Assembly (NCBI GenBank): GCA_038093515.1
Contig: JBBPSI010000188.1
Coordinates: 1 to 46,842, forward strand
Source: Butyriboletus loyo
Taxonomy: Eukaryota; Basidiomycota; Agaricomycetes; Boletales; Boletaceae
Direction: 5' to 3'
Length of the DNA stretch: 46,842 bases
Both the position numbers and the translations under genes were made by a program. Below are positions 1-9,860 of the stretch, piece by piece. The notes under the pieces were generated by a model. That model saw only the letters and a program-made list of their open reading frames with translations. It ran no database searches and was not told the origin of the DNA. The stretch's first letter is position 1; each line of letters opens with the position of its first letter.

Positions 1-251
1 AAAGACAGAGACTTTATACTACTGAGGTCTGCGCACAGACCATGCTCCCTAATCAGGTCGTGAGAGCAAAAGTACAAACGGGGAAAAGATACTCTAGAAT
101 GTTCTGGAGTATGAAAGAAAACACGTCCGTGCGCGGGAAGTGATGACTAAGTAAGAACGGTTGTTACCGTTCAACAGGAACTAGCAGAAGGCTAGGCGAA
201 TGTAAGAGTCCTAACGGTAGTGGGGAGAAAAAGTAGAGTACTACCGTAACA
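1..251 (-). mobile_element. Family A LTR, partial (cut by window start)
   Basis: The sequence matches the reverse complement of the LTR at 2468-2894 and the minus-sense LTR at 9861-10286, including the GGTCTGTGCGC/TATA block and the terminal CGTAACA at 245-251. It interrupts the reverse transcriptase of the Gypsy remnant that resumes at 252. The other end of the LTR and the matching target duplication lie outside the window, so it cannot be said whether this is a solo LTR or the edge of a full element. Confidence 0.85.
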
Positions 252-1528
252 GCTTTCCACTCATCTCCTTCCTTAATACGGATATTATTAAATCCCCATC
301 AGAGATCCAATGCAGTAAAGATATCGGCACCTTTAAGCCTATCAATTAACTGCGGAATAAGGGGTAACAGATAACCGTTTTTAATGGTTCCATCGTTTAG
401 ATATCGGTAGTCCATGACCAATCACTTGTCTCCAGTTTTCTTGGGAATAAAGAACACAGGGGCCATCTGAGGTGACTTTGATGGTCTTATGTAACCCTTT
501 TTTAGTTCTTTTTCCACAAAACTCCTGATTTGGTCTTGTTCTTCATTGGACATTGGAATGACGTGGCCCTTTTTCGGTATGAAATCGGGCTTGAGATCTA
601 TTGCGTGATCCCAAGGTTTCCGCTCAGGCATTCTTGCTGCCTTATCCTCGGAGAAAACATCTAAATAGTCATGATATACAGCAGGTACTTTTTCGGCAAC
701 TCCGGGTTCTATCGTACAGCAAGAAGTAAGGTTCGATGAAGAAATAGAATCTGCGATAACTTTACAGTAAGGGGAACAATGATTGAAAGAGATAGTTTTG
801 AAATGCCAATCAATGTCCGGATTATGGCGTGTGAACCAGTCATAGCCAATAATCATTTGATGAGAACCAAGAAGTGAAACATAAGCTTCGATGGCCTCAT
901 AATGTCCATCAATTTCCATAAATAAGGAAGCTTTGTGTGTAATGCGACCTATTGCTCCTTTAGAGCCGTCAGCATTGATAACCTCCATGGATTTTGGTAA
1001 CGGAATCAGATCAATTTTGCGTGTATTGCAATAGTTTTTGTTGATGAAGGTATTGACTGCTCCCGTATCCAGCAAAGCCTTAAGCGAATGAGTTCGCCAA
1101 GTAGCATTTGACTGGTAGGTGATTTTCACCACTGGGGAATAATCTCCACCGAACATCAAAGAAGATTTGATAGGGGCTTTATAATTAGAAGAGGAAGAAA
1201 GCAAAGATCGCGTGTTCATTTGTCTCAAAAGAGAATTAAGCACGCACTTTCCCGGCGCCGAGCTCACAATAGGAGACTCTCTTTCAGGTTCTATAGATAT
1301 ATTTTTTGACATACATGGAAAAGAATCATCATCATCCCCTTCGCAATCAATCAATCCGGGAACATCTACGCTTACATCCAAAGACGAATTCGTAAACACC
1401 GAACTAATCAACAACTCAGGTTCCTTATCTAAAAGTTCATTTCCATCTATATTAGAGTCCGAAAATGTATATAGTGGAGAGAAAGAATTATGAAAAGAAG
1501 AAGAAATATTGTCCAGTCCCTTAGACAC
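252..1528 (-). pseudogene. Ty3/Gypsy pol remnant: aspartic protease and N-terminal reverse transcriptase
   Basis: Read on the minus strand, an open stretch from 1528 to 422 has a retropepsin-like segment with the catalytic motif LLDTGAVNTFI, followed by the start of a Gypsy reverse transcriptase (KPWDHAIDL, KKGYIRPSKSP, FFIPKKTGDK). After an in-frame stop at about 422 the same frame continues as recognisable RT ([27 protein letters not shown]), meets a second stop, and ends at 252 inside the DEWKA region where the family A LTR is inserted. The palm catalytic YxDD box, RNase H and integrase are absent. The stops look like CGA to TGA changes. It is a decayed retrotransposon piece and unlikely to be functional. 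Confidence 0.85.
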
Positions 1529-1548
1529 CCCTGCACTAAGCGACTTCT

Positions 1549-1979
1549 TTATTTTAAAGACCTCATGGCCTTTTCCTTTGCTTCACAAGTGAACAAGTCT
1601 GCCCAATAAGCTCTAGCGTCTTCTCCCATATACGTGGCACGCTGGGAGGTTTCTCCTTGTTGCGGTGCTCCAACCACAGGTGGTGCCGGTAAAGGCCTTG
1701 ACTGATAATTGTTTGGAGGGGTTACCTCCATGGAGTTGACTGGAACCCAGCCTTGTATGTAAGTCCTGTCGGCTTGCTGGATCCATTGCTGCCGAACTTT
1801 TGGGTGAGTGTTTGGAGAAGTTTTGTCCCGACGGTTAGGGTTCTGGGGACAATTGGGGCAGATATGCCCGACGTTACCGCAGCCAAAACAAGTCCTAGTT
1901 TCGGGACCTGATTGCTGGGCACTAAGATCCATTGGGGCGCCACGCCCTGGTTGAGTCCCAACTGCAGTATAGCCAGGAG
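1549..1979 (-). pseudogene. Gypsy Gag C-terminal part with CCHC zinc knuckle
   Basis: The minus-strand reading frame contains the nucleocapsid zinc knuckle CFGCGNVGHICPNC preceded by MDLSAQQSG, typical of the C-terminal part of Gypsy Gag. It lies directly upstream of the protease/RT remnant on the same strand, the expected gag-pol order. At 1980 the sequence changes abruptly to a family B LTR, so the Gag N-terminus is missing here. A Gag N-terminal piece resumes on the far side of the LTR block (2895-3394) and is probably the other half of the same gene. Confidence 0.8.
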
Positions 1980-2467
1980 TGTTATAATCATAACATTTAT
2001 TCATACACTTTCACTTTGGACTTAGTCGTTTTCACTTTCAAAGGTCACGTGACATAGCGCACGTGATCGTGGGAACTTACATGTGATCTCATGCTGACTA
2101 AGCATATGATGTCATGGCCTAGACCAGGCCTAGACTCTATGACGTCACAACACATGTATTTAATCTCTGTTTACTTCTCTTCTTTTTGATCCCCGCGCCT
2201 TGTGTGGTTAATCACCGTTGCGCTTCTCTTCTTTAGTCTAGCCATGTATAGTAGTTCATCACACGCACAGCATGGTCTGTGCGCATCTCTGTACAATATA
2301 TAAAGGCTCGTGGTTAGACTAGGATTCCCTAGTTTTAACCACTTGTCTATTCGCTGGCAACAGTTGAGGATTAAGTTGAAGCTCCAGCCTTATCACCTGC
2401 CTGTGCTTTGTGTAGCGCAGCAACTGTTGTATAGGACCGCTTGTGGCAAAGGTATTCGTGCTAGCAT
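1980..2467 (+). mobile_element. Family B LTR, 3' end truncated
   Basis: It begins TGTTATAATCATAACA and aligns along its length with the reverse complement of the copies at 4311-4801 and 6042-6555. Shared parts include the paired CACGTGA boxes, the phrase around AGGCCTAGACTCTATGACGTCA, the GGTCTGTGCGCA motif at 2274 and a TATATAAAGG box at 2297. About 20 terminal bases are missing where the family A LTR abuts at 2468. No target duplication is visible. Confidence 0.8.
2274..2306 (+). promoter_or_regulatory. LTR B core promoter: GGTCTGTGC motif plus TATA box
   Basis: GGTCTGTGCGC starts at 2274 and TATATAAAGG starts at 2297, exactly 23 nt later. The same motif-to-TATA spacing recurs in the other LTR B copies and in LTR families A and C. 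Promoter function is inferred from the TATA box and its position within an LTR. Confidence 0.6.
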
Positions 2468-2894
2468 TGTTACGGTAGTGGTCTACTTTTTCTCTCCATT
2501 ACCGTTGGGACTATTACATTCACCTAGCCTTTTGCTAGTTCCACTTGAACGGTAACAACCGTTCCAGCTTAGTCATCACTTCCCGCGCACGGACACGTTT
2601 TCTTTCACACTCTGGAACGTTCTAGAGTATCTCTTCCTCATTTGTACTTTCGCTCTCGCGACTCGATTAGGGAGCATGGTCTGTGCGCAGACCTCAGTAG
2701 TATAAAGACTCTGTCTTTACGCCTTGTACATTATCTAGTTCTACGCAGCCACCTGCTAGCAATTAGTTCACTTCCAGACTCTTAGTGTGCGCACTAAGAC
2801 ATAGTCTGAGACTTCTCCCAGAATCGTCTCCCGAGTCTTGAGGCCACTCCAGAGTGCCTCCTCGCTGTTCTGATTGTTAGCGCCCAGCGTAACA
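2468..2894 (+). mobile_element. Family A LTR, full length
   Basis: A complete 427-bp copy beginning TGTTACGG and ending AGCGTAACA. It has GGTCTGTGCGC at 2678, TATAAAG at 2701 and the predicted transcript-start word ATCTAGTTCT about 32 nt after TATA. The flanking 5-mers (AGCAT on the left, CCCAC on the right) do not match, so it is not a simple solo-LTR insertion. It joins a truncated LTR B on the left to Gag sequence on the right. Confidence 0.88.
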
Positions 2895-3394
2895 CCCACC
2901 AAAAGGACTTTAACCTCTGAGGAACCATATTTGTTGTTGCCCTGTAAGGGCGTAATTTGATTAAGCCTGTGTCCAAGACTCATCTGGAAATGCTCTATGG
3001 TCCTGAGGTGTCCCAATCGGCCATGCCAGATCTCCCTTTTTCCCCTAGGTCTATCTTTGGGGTTGATGTATCTTTCCTCGTCGGTGACATAGTCTTCTAA
3101 GAGGATTTGAGAAAAGTCTTGGCCTTTTCCCCTAATGTGGCTAAGAACTGCCACGGTACGGAGTTTGTCGGTCTTCCATGTATTGACAGAGATCCAGACC
3201 TTGAGGGAGGTCCACCAGTGGTGGAACTTTTCCCGATCGCCATCCCATTCTCCTGGGTCAGCAACCTTCTTTGAAATTCCTCCTTGCTGATCTTTTTCCA
3301 GCCACTGCGTGAAGAGGGCACGCAAGGTCTGATCGTCATAGGCGGGGGTAGGGACATTATCGGTAGGATTGTATGATGGGCCTGGGTCAGACAT
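2895..3394 (-). pseudogene. Gypsy Gag N-terminal part
   Basis: A minus-strand frame starting MSDPGPSYNP at 3394 shows a Gag/capsid-like composition (EWDGDREKFHHWWTSLKVWI, TVAVLSHIRGKGQDF). It runs into the family A LTR at 2894, so all codons beyond that point belong to LTR sequence. By strand, position and order it is probably the front half of the Gag whose zinc-knuckle half lies at 1549-1979. Membership of Gypsy is inferred from context; no catalytic domain is present in this piece. Confidence 0.65.
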
Positions 3395-4310
3395 TCTTTT
3401 TTCCTCGTCAATAGGAAAGTTGTCAGAGGTTTCTGAACCCAGTTTGATTTAATTCCAAGTTTGTTGGTCCCACTCGTGATCGGAAAGTTCACCATCGCCT
3501 TGCGGGTGCTGTACGGTAGGGAAGGAGAGTTTGGCGGTGAATTTGTTTCAGTTAAAGGATAGGGTAATTGTGTAAGGTTGAGTTTGTTTTGCTACGATTG
3601 TATTGAAAACTTTAAGAGTGATTACGAGAGTGGTGACAAAAATGATGTAGGTGGCAATTGTGGTAAAGACAAAAACTCCAAAGTAGTTCATTGGCAAGAT
3701 TTAATTTTCTTTGGCAAAAACCGGTTTTCTTTGGCAAAAAGACTACGAGATGTAAGTTTCCTTACTGTCCCCTATCTTCCAAAGGAACTCTGGGGAACCC
3801 TACAGCAGGTAGGACAAAAGAAATATTTTTTCGACCAGAGGTAATATCTCCGACGAAGTTTGGTCCGGTAATGAACCGAAACGGGTAAAGTTTTTACTAT
3901 GACTAATTGACAAATTGTGAAGGGCTTTTTCTTCTACCTCCCATGTTACCACAGGGACTACAATGAGAATTGCTCAGCCAAAGGGATTTGGGGGTCCCTA
4001 AGTCGCACTTCGCAAATCAGGCACGACCCTGACGTGGACTAACAACTCCAAAGGGAGTGTCTGAGAATGAAGATACAAGTGCTACTATGAGACACAAGGA
4101 CTGCTCTTCCAAGGAGCTCCCCTAAAGGTGCGGGGGTGAAACGAAGTTGAAAACTGGAGAACGCCCAGTGACAATCCTTAACCCTGGATTCCGGGTATGG
4201 TTTCCTAAGCGGAAAAGCTGCCCCTTCAAGTGGTAGCATACTGGTATGTGCAAAGAGACGAGTCTATCCCTGCCCTGGGAACCGGGTGTGTACTAGAAGC
4301 TTTAACCAAG
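3395..4310 (-). other. Transposon-derived leader, no gene; possible LTR end and primer-binding site
   Basis: No convincing coding sequence is present. Read on the minus strand, a sequence ending GTGGTAACA near 3941-3949 is followed at once by TGGGAGGTAG, the layout expected of an LTR 3' end and a tRNA-type primer-binding site starting TGG. If so, 3950-4310 is a truncated 5' LTR of the first Gypsy element and 3395-3940 is its leader. The repeated phrase TTCTTTGGCAAAAA at about 3708-3740 is a small local duplication. This reading is weak. Confidence 0.35.
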
Positions 4311-4801
4311 TGTTGCGACAACAAGAGTTATCACACACGAAGTTCTGCAACTATTGCAGTTATACACAGTAACTGGCGAGGTAATGAGGAATAGCTCTTA
4401 GCCTTAATCTCTCAACTGTTGCCAGCAAATAAGACAAGTGGTTAAAGCTAGGGAATCCTAGCCGCAACCACAAGCCCTTTTATATTACAAGGGAATGCGC
4501 ACAGACCAAGCAGTGCGTGAGACTAGTTACTATACAAGTATATACGAAGGGGGTCACAGTCGACGATGATGGAAAATAGAAGTCGACGGTGATCAAAAAG
4601 AAGAGAAGCAAATGGAGATTAAATACATGAGGCGTGACATCATAGAGTCTGGGCCAGTCTGGACCATGACATCATATGCTTAGTCAGCCTGTGGTCACAT
4701 GTATAATCCCACGATCACGTGCACTAGTCACGTGACCTTTGAAAGAGAAATATGACGAAGTCCAAACACAAAAGATGGTTATAAGAGCTATGATTATAAC
4801 A
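4311..4801 (-). mobile_element. Family B LTR, full length
   Basis: This copy runs from TGTTGCGACAAC on the plus strand to GATTATAACA, the reverse-complement ends of an LTR (TG...CA). It carries the LTR B hallmarks in minus sense, with the promoter motif starting at 4507 and TATAAAAGGG at 4484, again 23 nt apart. The flanking 5-mers CCAAG and GAAAT differ, so the original insertion has since been rearranged. Confidence 0.75.
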
Positions 4802-5441
4802 GAAATGTGAGGGGATAGATGGGATCTGTTGGCTATGGCTTGAAGATTGAGAAGCAGAGACAGCAGGTGACTAGACAATCACACAGAGAGGCAGAAGAGT
4901 CGAAAAGTAATATTTTAGGTCATAGTTACAACCTTTTTATAGTCTGGGCATTTCCCAAGACTTGAGACACTAAGGATAAGTGAAAACTAAGTACAAACAT
5001 CAAGGAAATCATTGACAGAATGTATTTAATCATAGTGATTATCATAGAAGTTGAACAGATATAATAAGTATGAGATCCAATAGAAAGGAACCTACCTGCA
5101 AACACTTTCCAGACACATGGAACCTTGACACAGAACCTTGATGACCATGGAAATATCAGAATAGGACAGAACTTGAGGAGGAAGAGGAATGGAAGTGAAG
5201 ATAGTTGCAAAGTGATTGTTTGTGATGCATGTGAGTGCTGAATTGCCAGAAGGAGGAGCAGTTGTGACCTAGAGGATATGTATTCTCCACAGCGCTAAAA
5301 GATGTTCTTTCAAAGAAAGAACTTCTATCCAATGCCTGGATGATTGACAGTGGTTGTACCAACCACGTCACACCACATGTTGAAGACTTCATGGATCTTG
5401 GTAATACTGAGAGAACTGCGACCACTGCTAATGGTGCAACC
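4802..5441 (+). pseudogene. Ty1/Copia 5' region: degenerate Gag and start of protease
   Basis: From about 5300 the plus strand encodes the Copia protease signature LSNAWMIDSGCTNHVT. The frame stops being Copia at 5441, exactly at a Gypsy LTR, and resumes at 10,287 in the same frame once the CAACC duplication is counted once. The stretch 4802-5300 should hold Gag, but I see only broken frames there. A family B LTR truncates the left end. Confidence 0.75.
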
Positions 5442-6041
5442 TGTTACGCTGGGCGCTAACAATCAGAACAGCGAGGAGGCACTTGTTATGCTTGGCGCTA
5501 ACAACGAGAACTCTGAGGCGGCACTCTGGAGTAGCCGCAGGACTCTGGAGACGATTCTGGAGAAGTCTCAGACTATGTCTTAGTGCGCACACTAAGAGTC
5601 TGGAAGAGAACTAATTGCTAGCAGGTTACTGCGTAGAACTAGATAATGTACATGGTGTAAAGACCAGGTCTTTATACTACTGAAGTCTGTGCACAGACCA
5701 TACTCCCTAATCGAGTCGCAAGAGCGAAAGTACAAGTGAGGAAAAGATACTCTAGAACATTCCAGAGTGTGAAGGAAAACGCGTCCGTGCGCGGGAAATG
5801 ATGACTAAGCTGGAACAGTTGTTACCGTTCAAGTGGAACTAGCAAAAGGCTAGGTGAATGTAATAGTCCAAGTGGTAGTGGGAGGAAAAAGTATACCACT
5901 ACCGTAACAGCACTCTGGAGTGGCCTCGAGACTCTAAAGACGATTCTGGGCGAAGTCTCAGACTATGTCTTAGTGCACACACTAAGAGTCTGGAAATGAA
6001 CTAATTGCTAGCAGGTATCTGCATAGAACTAGATACTATAA
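5442..6041 (-). mobile_element. Outer family A LTR, split by a nested LTR and truncated
   Basis: The LTR starts TGTTACGCTGGG at 5442 and is interrupted after GCACT at 5483 by a second family A LTR. It resumes with GCACT at 5910 and runs on to about 6041, where it stops mid-LTR against the family B LTR. It is the left LTR of the Gypsy element. Confidence 0.85.
5484..5909 (-). mobile_element. Nested solo family A LTR
   Basis: A complete 426-bp LTR (TGTTATGCTTGG...CGTAACA in plus reading) sits inside another family A LTR. It has a perfect 5-bp duplication, GCACT at 5479-5483 and 5910-5914. The absence of internal sequence marks it as a solo LTR. Confidence 0.9.
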
Positions 6042-6555
6042 TGATAGCAACACACGGTTGAATGCCAGTACGAATACAAGTCACAAGCGGTCCAACAACA
6101 GTTGCAGGTCTACACAAAGACCTGGCAAGATGTAATCAAGGAGTCTCAACTTAATCCTCAACTGTTGCCAGCGAATAGACAAGTGGTTAAAACTAGGGAA
6201 TCCTAGTCTAACCACGAGCCCTTTTATATTGTACAAGGACGCGCACAGACCATGCTGTGCGTGTGAGGTATTACTATACATGGATAGACTAAAGAAGAGA
6301 AGCGCAACGGTGATTAACCACACGAGGCGTGGAGATCAAAAAGAAGAGAAGTAAATGGAGATTAAATACATGTGTCGTGACGTCATAGAGTCTAGGCCTG
6401 GTCTAGACCATGACATCATATGCTTAGTCAGCAAGAGATCACATGTAAGTTCCCACGATCACGTGCGCTATGTCACGTGACCTTTGAAAGTGAAAACGTC
6501 TAAGTCCGATTTGAAAGTGTACGAAGTGTACGAATAAAATGTTATGATTATAACA
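6042..6555 (-). mobile_element. Family B LTR at a deletion junction
   Basis: The sequence runs from TGATAGCAAC to GATTATAACA and matches LTR B throughout, with the promoter motif starting at 6251 and TATAAAAGGG at 6228 in minus sense. Its left neighbour is the middle of a family A LTR and its right neighbour is the middle of the Gypsy RNase H. The flanking 5-mers do not match. This is what recombination between two LTR B insertions, deleting everything between, would leave. Confidence 0.78.
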
Positions 6556-8496
6556 CCAGCGGGCTTGCCGGTGGGACAATTTGTTCGGTTGGCGGAAGTA
6601 TGTGAGATTCTTGTGGTCGGTGAGAATCTCTACCTGGTGACCAGTACCCCACAGGTAGTGTCGCCATTCTTCCAGGGTGTGAATGACCGCGAGCAGCTCG
6701 CGATCGTAGATATCGTAATTGCGCTCTGCTGGGGAGAGCGTCTTTGAGAGGTACATGCAGGGGTGGAGGTCTCCATTGACGTCTTTTTGCATAAGAACTG
6801 CCCTGGCAGCAGTAAGAGAGGCATCTGTCATGACAGCGAACAGCTTCGTGACAACGGGCATAGAGAGGACAGGCTACCTCAAGAATGATTGCTTAATTGC
6901 CTGGAACGCGGTTTCACAGGCGGGGGTCCAGGCCCAAGGGGAATTCTTCTTCGTCAAGTCGTGTAGTGGCTTTGCGATATGAGAGAAGTCTTGTATGAAC
7001 CTGCGATAGAAATTGCAGAATCCAATGAAGGACCTGACTGCCTTTACTGAGGTCGGTGGGTTCCATTCGCGAATGGCTTTTAACTTGGTGGGGTCCATTT
7101 TGACCTGTCCTTCCCGGACCATCATTCCGAGGTATTTGACTTCCTTGGCATCAAACGAACATTTTTCCAACTTGAGAAACAGTTTGTGCTCCCAGAGTCT
7201 TTCCAGGACATGGATCGTATGGGCCTCGTGTTCCGCAGAGGTGGCAGAATGAATCAAGAGATCGTCCATGTAGATGATCAGCCAACCCTCTGCCATGAGG
7301 TCGCCGAAAATATGGTCCATGAGGGCCTGGAACATGGCGGGAGAGTTGCAGAGCCTGAAGAACATCACAGTGGGCTCGAACAGGCCTTGAGGGGTGATGA
7401 AGGCGGCTTTCCAGCGGTCATTCAGTTTGATGAGGACATTGTTATATCCCCACCGGATATCCATCTTAGTAAAGATCTTTGATCCCTTGAGACGATCAAC
7501 GAGGTCGGAGATGAGAGGGAGGGGGTAAGCATTCTTGACTGTGTGGGAGTTCAAGTACCGGTAGTCTTGACAGGGGTGTAGCGAGCCATCTTTCTTAGAG
7601 ACAAAAAAGAAAGGTGCTGCTTGGGGGGACTTGGAGGGGGTGATTTTCCCGGACTTGAGGTGTTCTTCAACGAATGCTTTGCATGCCTCTGACTCTTTCG
7701 GGTTCAAGGGGTAGACCTTAGCGACTTTTGGAATGAAGTCTTTGTCGAGGTCGATGGCGTGGTCAAAAGATCGGGATGGGGGTAGTTCCTCGGTGTTTTT
7801 CTTGTCAAAAACGTCAGCGAAGGATTTGAACGGGGTTGGGAGAACTGCTTTCTCCTTGACGGCCTGGGCGGCGATCTCGGTGGCGATGGTTGCTTTTCTA
7901 ACAGGGTAAGCTTCCCTTGCTGAAGCGTCTACTCGCTTCTTCCAGAGCTTGGCAATCTTGGAGTCTGGGTCCAAGTCCAGGTACCGTACCAGGTACCGTT
8001 GAGCGATTGCCCGAGGGGAGTCATGTCGGGGCTTCTTGATTTGATCTGGGAGATCGATATGGCCAGTGGCCCAATCTATTACCGGGTTGGCTTCTCGTAA
8101 CCACGGTAGTCCCAGGATCATGTTTTCTCTTCCAATGTTGAGGACCAGGAAGCTCCGTTCCTCCTCAGTTTCTCCAACTCTGATGGAGAGGGTGACCTTG
8201 TGTCTGATGACTCCTCCTTGATTGTTTGACCCGTCCACGTTCTGGGCACTAAGTGGCTTGGGTAGCCGTTCCATCGGCAGTTTCTTTCGCTTCACTAGAT
8301 CGCGATCTATGAAGCATCCGCTTGCGCCGCTGTCCACCAGGGCGAATGTGTCGACGATTTGACCCCCTTCATGCGCGAATAAAGACACAGGAACTCGAAT
8401 TGATTGCGCATTGGGGTTTGATAAAACTACAGGGGCGAGAGTATGGAGAGGAGAAGACGTCGAAACTTCCCTCTCTTCTAAAAATCCTTTGGCCAA
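6556..8496 (-). pseudogene. Gypsy Pol: protease, reverse transcriptase, truncated RNase H
   Basis: The minus-strand polyprotein has an aspartic protease (TFALVDSGASGCFID) and a reverse transcriptase with all main blocks (YPLPLISDLVDRL, FTKMDIRWGYNN, FRLCNSPAMFQ, catalytic YMDDLLI, KYLGMMV, FIGFCNFYRRF). An in-frame TAG at about 6874 is followed, still in frame, by RNase H (AVMTDAS, YSKTLSPAERNYDIYDRELL-like residues, EILTDHKNL). RNase H is cut at 6556 after SHRQARW by LTR B. No integrase is present. Apart from the single stop and the truncation the frame is well preserved, so decay is fairly recent. Gag lies upstream in the +1 relative frame, overlapping by 19 nt. Confidence 0.9.
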
Positions 8497-9473
8497 GCTT
8501 CGGCCACTTTGGTTGCTGCGACGGGCAGCCTTTCTTCATCTTCATTGAAGCATGCCTTGAGGACGTTCAAGACATCTTCTTGCTGGGTGCCTCGACCTTT
8601 TAACTCGGACAGGTAGTCGACGAGTGGGGAGGGCTTTGGTTCGGGGGGTGTGACGACTGCGGCGCGTGCGCGCTGAGGGTTGCGAGGGGGACGAGGAGGT
8701 GGTCCTCGGGAGTTCTGTCCGTTACGAGGGGGACGAGGGTGATTGGTAGAGCGGCATCCGACTTGGTGGCATATGAAACATTTGTTCTGTTTCATGTACT
8801 CCGCGCGTTGCACGGGAGTAAGTCGGACGGCATCTACGTCCATGGCATTGGGGTCCCTTCGGCTAGACGAGGGCTTGGAGGAAGAGGAGAACGTAGGGAT
8901 GTAACGCTTCCCTGCGCGAAGGTCGTCGATACGTTTGTGCTGGGCGTGGAAGGCGGAAGTTTTCTCAGCCCATCCAGCGAGAGTGGTGGGGGGTTTCTCG
9001 CATGAGAGGACAGACTCAGCGAGGCGGGGGTCGAGACCACGAATGAACCATTCGATGAGTGCCTTCTCATCGATGATTCCAGACTTGGCGGCGAGGAGCT
9101 GGAACTCCGTGACGTAGGTGTCGTAGCCGTCCTTGCGGTTGGCTTTGTTCTGGGTGAGGTTCCCCAGATCAATACGGGCACTCTCTCCTACGTCGAAGGG
9201 GTGGAAAACCCGGTGGAAGTCCTCACAGACTGTGGAGAACTCTTTTTGCTGTTCGGTGGGATGTCCGTCTAAGAGGAGAGCCATCCATCCTTCAGAGAAC
9301 GTCTTTCCTTTTCCTTCGCTCATTTTCATGAGGAGGGCGTTGACCTTTGACTGGTCGTCGGGGAAGGCTGCTTGGTTGGCATTGAAGTACGTGCGCATGG
9401 CGAGGAGCCATCGCGAGGCGTCTTCGTTCAGGCCAGAGAAGTCTTTGGGGACGATGTTCTTTTTGTCAGACAT
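8478..9473 (-). CDS. Gypsy Gag polyprotein (331 aa)
   Basis: A complete Gag frame starts MSDKKNIVPKDF. The middle is a retrotransposon capsid region (SRWLLAMRTYFNANQ, YVTEFQLLAAKSGI, IEWFIRGLDPRLAESV). The C-terminal part is basic and proline-rich with a CFICHQVGCRSTNH knuckle, a compact variant of the usual CCHC spacing. The stop overlaps the start of the Pol frame, and a run of five T (8480-8484) directly precedes it, which would allow a -1 ribosomal slip into Pol. It belongs to the inserted Gypsy element. It is intact as a frame, but the element lacks its 3' half. Confidence 0.85.
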   Translation of the reverse strand: MSDKKNIVPKDFSGLNEDASRWLLAMRTYFNANQAAFPDDQSKVNALLMKMSEGKGKTFSEGWMALLLDGHPTEQQKEFSTVCEDFHRVFHPFDVGESARIDLGNLTQNKANRKDGYDTYVTEFQLLAAKSGIIDEKALIEWFIRGLDPRLAESVLSCEKPPTTLAGWAEKTSAFHAQHKRIDDLRAGKRYIPTFSSSSKPSSSRRDPNAMDVDAVRLTPVQRAEYMKQNKCFICHQVGCRSTNHPRPPRNGQNSRGPPPRPPRNPQRARAAVVTPPEPKPSPLVDYLSELKGRGTQQEDVLNVLKACFNEDEERLPVAATKVAEAWPKDF

Positions 9474-9860
9474 ATCTTCGTCGTCGTCGTCGTCTGGGAA
9501 GGCTGCGGGAGGGTAATACGGTGGGGATGGAGAGCGGGAGACGTGGGGGGTTCTATCAAGCCAATCACTGTTATCGTCGTCGCTGGGTGCCGGTTCGTCT
9601 TCCTGCCCTAGACCCTGGTCCTCGGGTTGATAAGAGGGTTCGGGGTCTGACTGGGGCGGAGGGTCAAACTGGGGTTGAGGGTCTGGCTGGGCGGGAGAGT
9701 GTGGCGGCGATGGGTTGTCAATGACGATGGGTTCCGGTTCGGGGGAGGGAACGCGGAAGGAACGACCGACGCGTCTGGATCGTGGGATGGAAATGTTGGG
9801 CGAGAGGGGAGGGCGGCTTTACTGCTGGGAAGCAGAAGCGAGAGGAAGATCTAGTTCTTT
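9474..9860 (-). other. Gypsy 5' leader with self-complementary primer-binding site
   Basis: An untranslated leader lies between the right-hand LTR and Gag. At 9849-9858, two bases inside the LTR edge, the sense strand reads AGAACTAGAT. This is the exact complement of ATCTAGTTCT inside the LTR at 10013-10022, which lies 32 nt after the LTR TATA box, where the transcript is expected to begin. No match to a tRNA end (TGG...) is adjacent to the LTR. Confidence 0.6.

Noticed and set aside
4802..4806. GAAAT next to the LTR B at 4311-4801 as a target duplication partner of GAAAT at 20,229
   Set aside because: The LTR at 4311-4801 is complete by itself and in the other orientation; the true partner is at 15,211-15,215. 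The match is probably chance.
8739..9611. Several plus-strand open frames of 60-127 codons
   Set aside because: They are opposite-strand shadows of the Gypsy Gag gene and its leader.
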